From Viola odorata (Eukaryota; Streptophyta; Magnoliopsida; Malpighiales; Violaceae), in assembly GCA_963691705.1 (NCBI GenBank), contig OY829539.1:47342327-47406326 (forward strand): a stretch of DNA of 64,000 nt, given 5' to 3'. Numbering within the stretch: position 1 is the first letter of the stretch; the number at the start of each line of letters is the position of its first letter. The notes under the pieces are model-generated. The model was not told the origin of the DNA. It worked only from the letters and a program-made list of their open reading frames with translations, and did not search any database. The translations under genes were made by a program, and so were the position numbers. Shown piece by piece: positions 56,549-64,000 of the stretch.

Positions 56549-56612
56549 CTTTGGTTCTATTAAGTGAGCATCCTTAATAACCAAGCTCCTCCTCCCCGAA
56601 GCTAGAAGGATT

Positions 56613-59177
56613 ATGGCCTCAGAGTCAGATCCGGCGCTGTCCCGAACTTCCAACATCCCATACAACACCCGCAGACGCCTGTTTCCCTTCGCTACCTCTA
56701 ATGCCCCCACCCCAGGGCAGGACGTCACTGTAGGAGAGTTAGATCTTCCTCGAGGGTCAAGTTCAGAAGAAGTTACATTCCAGATTTGCTCTCCCTTCTC
56801 CCATATAGCAGGAACCAGTCATCCTACCCCCCAGGCGGGAAGATCTATGATAGGAGAAGCGGACAACCCTTTCGTGAATTCAATAGCAGCTCTCCAAGCT
56901 CAACTGGATCAGCTGACAGAGATGGCTGCTGGATTTACTCCTCATGCCTCAAGACCTCGTGTGTCCTCCCAAGTAATTTTCACCCCGTCCATTGTCACCG
57001 AATGACCCTTATCGCCCCAACAGTCTAGGGCACTCCCGTCCTCCTTACCTTTCCCCTTGGCCCCCATAAACGTCCCACCATTCACGCGCGGACCTGCCGA
57101 CCATTCTGGACAATACAGGGGAGGAATCTCTATCCCCGAAGCAGTCCGCCAACGTGACGAGTATAGAGAGCCCTGGGATGATCGACGGGGGGATATAGTG
57201 AGAGATCCATCTCCTAGATACAGCGAGAGATCTAGCAGCAGAAGTCGACGAGCTCGAACCCCAAGGAGCCGTAGCCGTTCTCCTAGGAGACATCAGGAAT
57301 ATGACCCTCAAACTCCCAGATACGACGCTAAAATTCCACATCAGCGTCAGCCTCGTTGGATCCCCGACACTAACGTTGGTCATCCGTTCAGCTACCGTGT
57401 CAGGCACCACAGAGTCCATCGACATGTGAAACTCCCAGCAGAATCATATGATGGCACAAAAGATCCCATTTCTCACCTCAATAAGGTGAAGGATTTTGTG
57501 CAATTCCAAACGCGCAGTGACGCAGCATTGTGTCAAATTTTCGTAATGACGCTGTCAGGAGTGGCACGTCTATGGTTCGAGGGGCTCCCCGCCGGGTCTA
57601 TCGATAATTTTTCTCAGTTGGAAGAAAAATTCAGAAGTCGGTTTAGCAGTGCTATTCCTATCAAAAAGTCAGCAGCTGCGCTGTTCGATATCCATCGAAA
57701 ACCACAGGAATCGTTGAACGACTTTTTAGGTCGATTTGATCTTGAAATGTCCCTAACGCTAGGGGTCACTATCGATTTTGTGATTGAGGCCCTGAAACGC
57801 AATTGTCGATACAGTAAACTGAAAGATACGCTAACGGTGGACCCCCCAACGACCCTGGATGCGTTGAGGCTGAAAGCGCATAACTATGTGAGAATGGAAG
57901 AGGAAGAAAATAGAGAATGGATCCGAGGCATGCCGGCGGACCCATATGTGGCCCCTAACGTCCTGAACAGCAATGCCCCTGACGCTAAACCCACCGAGGA
58001 TCCCGGGCAGCGAAAAGAACATAATACTAAGACCTCTAACCGGCAGAGAGGCAATTTCTCAAAAGGAAGACCTGGAGGATCCCCCACTCGGAAGCAAACG
58101 GACCCGCCAAAGGGCCGGATATACGATCCTGACCTCCCATCTCTCATACTCCCAAGGGCGGAGATCTTAGCGATAGTCCAACAGAGAAATTTTCCTATCC
58201 GTTACCCAGCTCCCGTGAAACCAGGAGTAATCATGGGAGGAAGAGAAAATGCATACTGCAAATTCCATAAGGTCAAGGGACACTCAACAGATGTATGCAG
58301 AGAGTTAAAATCGGCTATAGAGCGATTGGTCGAAGAGGGCTACCTTGGGGAATTTGCCACAAAGGCAAGGGAGGAAGCCAGAAATAACCCAACTGGAAAT
58401 ACAACTGAGCAGAGGCAAGCGCCCTCGCACGCTACAGGGGCTAACGCAGTTTCCCTCGGGCCAAATAGAGAAGCGCTCGCTATCAATAGCGACCAAATGC
58501 CCATGATAAATATCATTGCGGGGGGAGCACCCTATTGCGAGGAAATTATGCCGCAAACGCCCAACCCTGGAGAAAAGCGCAAACGGGAGAGCGCGCAAAC
58601 GAAAATTGAGGCGATAAGCACCTTAGACAGAATGATATTGTCTTTCTCAGAGGAGGACGAAAAAGGCATCGTCTTCCCGCATAATGACGCGATGGTTGTA
58701 ACGCCCGTCATTGGAAGTCATGGGGTAAGAAGGACCCTTGTCGATAACGGGAGTGTAGTGAATCTATTTTCATTGGAAGCGTACAACTTGATGAAACGAC
58801 CTGACGGTGAGCTATCGTCTTGCACGAGGCCAATTATTGGAATTGATGGAGTACCGATTCCGGTAGCCGGAATAACATCCCTGTCGGTGTACTTCCGAGA
58901 AGACACATCCAAACGCTCCGAAGAGCTACTATTTCTGGTCGTAGACCTAACGTTACCGTATAATGCCATTTTGGGGCGACCATTCCTTAATCGTTTTGGA
59001 GTGGCCATATCTCAAAAACACATGCGGATGAAATATCCCTCATGGGACGGCGTGGTCTCAATCAAAGGGGACCAAAAGCTGGCAGCCGAATGCTACTTAC
59101 TTATGACTCAAAATGCTACGTTTGCGTGGCAGATGACCCTTTCGATGATAAAGAAGAAAAGCGCACTCAGCCGCTAG
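56613..59177 (+). pseudogene. Element B gag and protease
   Basis: ATG at 56613 (MASESDPALSR). The N-terminal part carries an Arg/Ser-rich stretch (SSSRSRRARTPRSRSRSPRR, 57235-57290). The capsid follows (AESYDGTKDPISHLNKVKDF, LWFEGLP, ALKRNC), then a CX2HX4HX4C knuckle (CKFHKVKGHSTDVC, 58258), and protease with TLVDNGSVVNLF (Asp at 58743) and LPYNAILGRPFLNRFG. A TGA at 57003-57005 (CGA in the relative) is the only stop, so 57057-59177 is open for 706 codons. At about 59110 a loss of a few bases shifts the frame, so the last 20 residues before 59177 are out of frame. The true pol frame overlaps from 59042. Confidence 0.9.
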
Positions 59178-62100
59178 ATCAGATGGTATCAATCCCTATC
59201 GGTAAGGATAGTGAAACGAATCTCTTAGCAAGGGAGAAATTAAGCCTTGAAGAGAACGCGCAATTAATCCAGCTGTTAAGGAAATGCAAGGGAGAGTTTG
59301 CGTGGAAACTAGCAGACATGCCCGGAATCTCCCGGGAGGTCGCAGAACACCGGCTGAACGTTAGTTCTGACGCCAAGCCTGTTCAACAAAGGCGACGTGC
59401 TTTTTCATCAGAAAAGATAGCAGCCATCGAAAAGGAGTTGCTAAAGCTCACAGAGGCGGGGTTCATTCGAGAAGTCCAGTACCCGACCTGGCTAGCTAAT
59501 CCTGTGTTAGTCCCAAAGCCTAACGGGGACTGGCACATGTGCATCGACTTTACTGACCTAAATAATGCCTGTCCCAAGGACTGCTATCCCCTTCCACGAA
59601 TAGATCAGCTAGTCGATCAAACCGCTGGGTATGCTTATCTAAGCTCCCCAGATGCGAACTACGGATATCACCAAATCCCTATGGCCGTAGAGGACGAAGA
59701 AAAAACTGCCTTCATCACTCCTAGGGCTACATACTGCTATACTGCAATGCCGTTTGGGCTAAAGAATGCTGGTGCAACATTTCAGCGTATGGCAAACAAA
59801 GTTTTTGAAAATCAAATCGAGAGAAATGTAGAGGCCTACGTAGACGACATCCTGATCAAAAGTCGGAGTTTCAGAGAACACCTCGCTGACTTGGAAGAAG
59901 TTTTCAATGTGATGAGAAAGCACAAGATGAAGTTAAACCCGCGGAAGTGCATGTTCGCATTCCAAACGGGAAAATTCTTGGGCTATGTGGTCAGCCAGAA
60001 GGGCATCCAACCCAACCCGTCAAAGATAAAAGCCATCCAGGATATGATATCCCCACGAACTGTCAAAGAGATACAGAAGTTAACCGAGCGCACCATTGCG
60101 TTGGGGCGATTCATATCTAAGCAAGGCGAGAGATGTTTGCCTTTCTTCAAAGTCATCCGCAACAAGGCTCCCTTCGGATGGTACCTATCATCAGATTTAG
60201 TGCTGACGAGGCCCGAGCCCGGCGATGAACTATATCTATATTTGGGAATAGCTAACGAGGTAGTCAGCGCCGTCCTTGTGCGAAGTGAAGGGCACGTGCA
60301 CCGTCCTGTATTCTTCGTGAGTCACATATTGAAAGATGCCGAACTGCGATACGCTCCTATCGAGAAGATAGCACTTGCTCTAGTGCAAGCCACGCGAAAG
60401 ATGGATCGATACTTCCAAGCCCACCCCGTCATTGTACTCACGGATCAGCCGTTGAGAAGAATCTTCAGAAAACCTGAATCTTCAGGAAGAATGCTAATTT
60501 GGGCTATCGAGCTCGAACAATACGGGCTGCAATACAAAGCCAGACCAGCCATTAAGGCCCAAGCATTAGCTGACTTCATAGCTGAGTGCACATTCACAAA
60601 GGACACAAAGATAGATCTATTGGAGGAAGAAGCAGAAAGTCCATGCCTACCGTCTCTGGAGACATATACAGATACGTGGGTCATCCACGTAGATGGAGCA
60701 AAAAATCAAGAATTAGCTGGCGCAGGAGTTTTCTTAGTTGGACCAAACGCCCTGGAGATGCGATACGCCATCAGAATCCTGCAGCCATTGTCCAACAATG
60801 CGGCTGAATACGAAGCGCTGCTGGCAGGACTCAGAATTGGAAACAGTTTCTCTATCGGAGCCACTCCCGGTGTGGAGAAGGAAGACAGAACACGTTTAAA
60901 GATCCGGGGAGATTCCAAACTAATAATGGATCAGGTTCTGGGGAACTCCCAAGCCAGAGAACCCATCATGGCCCAATACTTAGCCAAAGTGAAGCATGAG
61001 CTGTCAAAGATACAGGAAAAAGGCACCCTGGTCACCTTTGAGCACATTCCTAGAGAAAACAATGAAGAGGCCGATAGCCTCGCCAAGATGGCAGCCAATC
61101 CGGAAGCCTCAATACCCAGTGACGTGCGCTATGGAGAACTGCCTACACCTTCTTTCATGGAAGAGCAGGCATCGCTCTGTGTGGAAGAAATGGAAAATGA
61201 TTGGAGGATCCCAGTGATAGAATATCTGAAACATGATAAACTACTGGGAGACCAGACAGAGGGAAAGAAAGTCCTAAAACGGGCAGCACGATGCACATAT
61301 TATAACGGAGAGTTAATACGAAGATGTTTCTCCCATCCGGCCGCTAAATGCATAACAGAGCAAGAAGGCTTACATGTGTTACGTGAAATTCACGAAGGGA
61401 TATGTGGCATGCACATTGCTAGCGGCACTCTGGCAGCCCAAGTCTTTCGGTCGGGATTTTACTGGCCTACCATTCGACGGGATTGTCATAACTTCGTGAA
61501 AATCTGTCAAAAATGCCAGGAATATGCTAAGATTCCTCGAAAACCTGTTGTGCCAATATCAGAAATAGTCGCACCGTGCCCGTTTGCAAAATGGGGGATT
61601 GACATCCTGGGCCCGTTTCCAAAGGCCAGATCTCAGTTAAAATTCGTGGTCGTAGCGGTAGACTACTTCACAAAGTGGGCCGAAGCTGAGGCGTTAGCTA
61701 CCATCACCACCGAAAAAATTTGGCGTTTCTTCAAATACCAAGTCATCATGCGATTTGGAGTACCACGCGTGCTAGTTAGCGACAACGGGACACAATTTAC
61801 AAGCCAGTTCTTCAGGGATCAATGTGCAGAGTTCCAGATAGAGCAAAGATTCTCCTCTGTGGTACATCCCCAAACCAACGGCCAGGCGGAAGTAACTAAG
61901 CGCAGCATCCTTAGTGGCATCAAAAGAAACTTGGAAGGGTCCAAGAAGAAATGGCCAGACGAATTGCCATATGTACTATGGGCCTACCGCATGAGTGTCA
62001 AGGCCAGCACGGGAGAGACCCCGTTCGCGTTAGCATTCGGAACTGAAGCTGTCACACCAGTCGAGATTGGCATGATGAGCCTCCGGGTGGCTCACTTCAA

Positions 62101-62311
62101 AGAAGAAAACAATGAAGAAAGGTTACGATCTAACCTCGATACTCTACCAGAAACACACGAGGAAACCCTCCTGAAAACCCTGCACTACAAGAGGAAAATG
62201 GCACAATATCACAACCGGCAAGTGAGGGAGCGATTGCTCAAAACCGGAGATTTAGTGCTCAGAGACAGACGGGCAGCAGGACAACGTATGGGAAAACTCA
62301 GTCCAAACTAG
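59042..62311 (+). CDS. Element B pol: reverse transcriptase, two RNases H, integrase
   Basis: Open for 1089 codons; homology starts about residue 24. Reverse transcriptase residues 120-370 (CIDFTDLNNACPKD, MPFGLKNAGATFQRM, YVDD at 266-269). The motif A Asp survives in PDANYGYHQ. First RNase H about 385-520, with a 15-codon in-frame loss near 60180 after KAPFGW. Second, archaeal-type RNase H about 545-690 with D551, E589, D624 and D678 all present. Integrase: H784, H791, C822, C825; D854, D914 and E950, with 35 residues between the last two. A TAG at 62309-62311 replaces Trp in the C-terminal domain; the same frame would run on to TAA 62435-62437. Confidence 0.9.
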   Translation: MGRRGLNQRGPKAGSRMLLTYDSKCYVCVADDPFDDKEEKRTQPLDQMVSIPIGKDSETNLLAREKLSLEENAQLIQLLRKCKGEFAWKLADMPGISREVAEHRLNVSSDAKPVQQRRRAFSSEKIAAIEKELLKLTEAGFIREVQYPTWLANPVLVPKPNGDWHMCIDFTDLNNACPKDCYPLPRIDQLVDQTAGYAYLSSPDANYGYHQIPMAVEDEEKTAFITPRATYCYTAMPFGLKNAGATFQRMANKVFENQIERNVEAYVDDILIKSRSFREHLADLEEVFNVMRKHKMKLNPRKCMFAFQTGKFLGYVVSQKGIQPNPSKIKAIQDMISPRTVKEIQKLTERTIALGRFISKQGERCLPFFKVIRNKAPFGWYLSSDLVLTRPEPGDELYLYLGIANEVVSAVLVRSEGHVHRPVFFVSHILKDAELRYAPIEKIALALVQATRKMDRYFQAHPVIVLTDQPLRRIFRKPESSGRMLIWAIELEQYGLQYKARPAIKAQALADFIAECTFTKDTKIDLLEEEAESPCLPSLETYTDTWVIHVDGAKNQELAGAGVFLVGPNALEMRYAIRILQPLSNNAAEYEALLAGLRIGNSFSIGATPGVEKEDRTRLKIRGDSKLIMDQVLGNSQAREPIMAQYLAKVKHELSKIQEKGTLVTFEHIPRENNEEADSLAKMAANPEASIPSDVRYGELPTPSFMEEQASLCVEEMENDWRIPVIEYLKHDKLLGDQTEGKKVLKRAARCTYYNGELIRRCFSHPAAKCITEQEGLHVLREIHEGICGMHIASGTLAAQVFRSGFYWPTIRRDCHNFVKICQKCQEYAKIPRKPVVPISEIVAPCPFAKWGIDILGPFPKARSQLKFVVVAVDYFTKWAEAEALATITTEKIWRFFKYQVIMRFGVPRVLVSDNGTQFTSQFFRDQCAEFQIEQRFSSVVHPQTNGQAEVTKRSILSGIKRNLEGSKKKWPDELPYVLWAYRMSVKASTGETPFALAFGTEAVTPVEIGMMSLRVAHFKEENNEERLRSNLDTLPETHEETLLKTLHYKRKMAQYHNRQVRERLLKTGDLVLRDRRAAGQRMGKLSPN

Positions 62312-62437
62312 GATGGACCGTATCGTGTCACCCGCATTGTGGGAAAAGGAGCATACCACCTGGAAACGCTCGAGGGAACGCCCCTGCAGAACTCTTGGAA
62401 CATCGCTCGGTTGAGGCTATACCACGCCAGGAGCTAA
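62312..62437 (+). pseudogene. C-terminal tail of element B integrase beyond the stop
   Basis: 41 codons in the pol frame after the TAG, matching the integrase end of element A (GPYRVTRIVGKGAYHLETL) and closing at TAA 62435-62437. Confidence 0.8.
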
Positions 62438-62511
62438 TCGGGTAACATCAAAGTTATTCTAATAAATGAATATTGAGATATTCATCGTGCGTTTGCTACT
62501 GGTAATATGCA

Positions 62512-63007
62512 GGTAGCGAAGAATGCCAGGAGTGAAAATCCTATCCTTGTGATGGCTGGTCCTGATCAGACAGCTCACTAAGACGAGGCACGCCCTGGCA
62601 TAACAAGGCGTTTGGGAGTGAAAATCCTATCCTTGTGGTAACCATGCTCACATAGACGGCCCATTAAGACGAGGCACGACCCCAAATGGCTCCCCGGAGT
62701 GAAAATCCTATCCTTGCGGCAACCGTGCTCACATAGACGGCCCGTTAAGATGAGGCACGCCCCGGAATCCTTGGGAGTGAAATCCTATTCTTGTGGTAAC
62801 CCCATAAGGAGAGGCACGCCCCAAGGAGAGACCAACTCCGTCCTGGAAGTGAAAATCCTATCCTTGTGGTAACCGTGCTCACATAGACGGCCCATTGAGA
62901 CGAGGCACGATTCCACGGACGTGAGGTACAACGCTTGGGGGTGAAAAGTCCTATCCTTGTGATGGCTGGTCCTGATCAGACAGCTCACTAAGACGAGGCA
63001 CTCCCCA
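62512..63007. repeat. Dispersed 60-70 bp repeat in element B 3' region
   Basis: Units with GTGAAAATCCTATCCTTGTG, GCTCACATAGACGG and GACGAGGCACG, about six copies. Homologous to 23030-23530 in element A. Confidence 0.8.
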
Positions 63008-63010
63008 AAG

Positions 63011-63395
63011 CCTATCTGTGGCGAAAGGAAACAAAGACATCCCAACTAGTAGCCGCGTGGTTGATACCCGGTGAAGCGATATTGGAGCCTATCTGTGGCG
63101 AAAGGAAACAAAGACATCCCAACTAGTAGCCGCGCGGTTGATACCCGGTGAAGCGATGTTGGAGCCTATCTGTGGCGAAAGGAAACAAAGAAATCCTAAC
63201 TAGTAGTCGCGCGGTTGATACCCGGTGAAGCGATGTTGGAGCCTATCTGTGGCGAAAGGAAACAAAGAAATCCTAACTAGTAGCCACGCGGTTGATACCC
63301 GGTGAAGCGATGTTGGAGCCTATCTGTGGCGAGAAAAAAAAAATATCGTAACTAGTAGCCGCGCGGTCGATACCCGATGAAACGATGACGGAGAG
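63011..63395. repeat. 77-bp tandem repeat, five copies
   Basis: CCTATCTGTGGCG starts at 63011, 63088, 63165, 63242 and 63319, an exact 77-bp period. Units share AACTAGTAGCCGCGCGG and GATACCCGGTGAAGCGATG. Element A has only one diverged copy (about 23540-23605). Confidence 0.92.
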
Positions 63396-63777
63396 GTGAC
63401 CATACTGCAACAACAACGTTGAAACAGACGTAAAGCCCCCTCTGACAACGAGGGACGGCGGGAATATGAGTGCAGCAGATGCGGAAGCAACGCTAATTTG
63501 CTCTCAGAAATGCTATCGGAGGATATAATGGACATGCTACTTGAATGCAGCTGATGAAAAGCTAACGGGATACAACGCGAAACTATGTGTCTATGGAAAC
63601 CTAACGCCAAACGTCCCATGCGGACAAGTGATCAAACGACATTATGAAGAAAAGCAGATAAAGAACTTCTATCCAAAAAGAGTGGATTAGCCAAGTCAAG
63701 GCCGACATTGTTTAAAGTACAAAATATGGACAGGCCCGTCAGCCACAAAAATGTAAAACATCTAAACAACAAAAAGT
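63396..63777 (+). other. Spacer in element B 3' region
   Basis: No supported gene; by analogy with element A it is the 3' flank of the antisense unit. Confidence 0.45.
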
Positions 63778-64000
63778 CTAAAGATTGGGCGGCGCGTTGA
63801 CCCCTCCTTGCTGAGCAGCCTTCCACTGGTAGAAACCGCTATCAGTAATGGTTGAGGCTCTCTTGTCAAAATACGCAGAGAGATCGTCAATACGGAGCTC
63901 TTCAACCCCATAATGATGCATCACGACTTCTGACATAATTCCCCCACCCTGCTCCAAGTACCAACGGTTCTTCTCAGTGTTAAGGGAGGAATCGGCAGAT
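63778..64000 (-). CDS. Antisense ORF of element B, C-terminal part
   Basis: An open frame of 73 codons enters from the window edge and stops at TAG 63778-63780. It aligns with the last part of antisense unit 1 in element A: NRWYLEQGGGIMSEVVMHHY here against CKWFLEQTAGLMADCFIERH there, then RIDDLSAYFDK against FDADAIICLFK. The upstream part lies beyond the window. Conservation of a reading frame, not only DNA, in a second element supports a real protein. Function unknown. Confidence 0.65.
   Translation of the reverse strand, partial: SADSSLNTEKNRWYLEQGGGIMSEVVMHHYGVEELRIDDLSAYFDKRASTITDSGFYQWKAAQQGGVNAPPNL

Larger units (their letters stand above)
10398..64000 (-). mobile_element. Large Ogre-type (Tat) LTR retrotransposon with three nested insertions
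   Basis: Read on the minus strand from the right edge, the Ogre sequence consists of 55957-55460, 42651-32157 and 15996-10398. Element B, the Athila and element A fill the gaps. The order of parts is ORF1, gag and protease, short intron, reverse transcriptase stub fused to integrase C-terminus, repeat-rich 3' UTR and 3' LTR. An extra ORF before gag and an intron between protease and reverse transcriptase are recognised marks of Ogre elements. The pol core is deleted and many stops are present, so it is non-autonomous. The 5' LTR and primer-binding site lie beyond the window. Confidence 0.8.
55958..64000 (+). mobile_element. Element B: Tat-type Ty3/gypsy retrotransposon, partial in window
   Basis: Starts TGATAACA at 55958 inside the Ogre leader, 133 bp above ORF1. 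LTR, primer site, gag-protease and pol follow, then a repeat-rich 3' region. The window ends within an antisense ORF homologous to unit 1 of element A, so the 3' LTR is probably 6-8 kb further right. Protein similarity to A is high throughout, but the LTRs share mainly the ends and TATA region. It is the best preserved element here. Confidence 0.85.

Overview
The window is nuclear DNA from a flowering plant, probably a eudicot. It is almost entirely nested LTR retrotransposons. I cannot name the species. The only trace of a host gene is the first exon of an RD19-type (cathepsin F-like) papain-family cysteine protease at 3650-4166. It has a frameshift, an in-frame stop, and no later exons.

Layout from left to right. 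1-1439 holds two fragments of an Ogre-family LTR joined in opposite orientations. 1445-1679 is the 3' end of a LINE with an A-tail. 1680-4341 is AT-rich DNA leading into the protease fragment and part of its intron 1. 4342-7509 is a decayed Athila-like element on the plus strand. 7510-9737 is an old truncated Ogre-family LTR, cut by a small TRIM-like multi-LTR element (9738-10397). That in turn is cut by a very large minus-strand Ogre/Tat element, which runs from its 3' LTR (10398-13477) to beyond the right end of the window.

Three younger elements sit inside the Ogre. Element A (15997-32156, plus, Tat type) has CCTTG/CCTTA flanks and lies in the Ogre 3' UTR tandem repeats. An Athila element (42652-55459, minus) has GAGGA flanks and lies in the Ogre ORF1 reading frame. 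Element B (55958 to beyond the window, plus) is the same broad family as A and lies just upstream of ORF1. The Ogre reads, on the minus strand: ORF1 (DUF7745-like plus coiled coil), gag and protease, a 146-bp intron, then a reverse transcriptase stub fused to the integrase C-terminus. The catalytic pol core is missing. A 3' UTR full of tandem repeats and a 3.1-kb LTR follow.

The most interesting content is in A and B. Between integrase and the 3' LTR of A lies a 9-kb segment with four antisense gene-like units (24326-26609, 27289-29456, 29966-30454, 31003-31409). Three have a TATA box upstream. The two large ones are tandem paralogues with an N-terminal plant-transposon-like domain, an intron at the same position and phase, and a C-terminal coiled coil. 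B carries a homologue of the first one at the window edge. Extra antisense ORFs are known in the Tat lineage; a multi-unit cluster with separate promoters is, as far as I know, not well described. The Ogre (sense, before gag) and the Athila (sense, after integrase) also carry accessory proteins of unknown function, so all three lineages here have one in a different place.

Nearly every reading frame has stops or frameshifts, several of them CGA to TGA changes that fit decay of methylated CpG. Element B is the best preserved.
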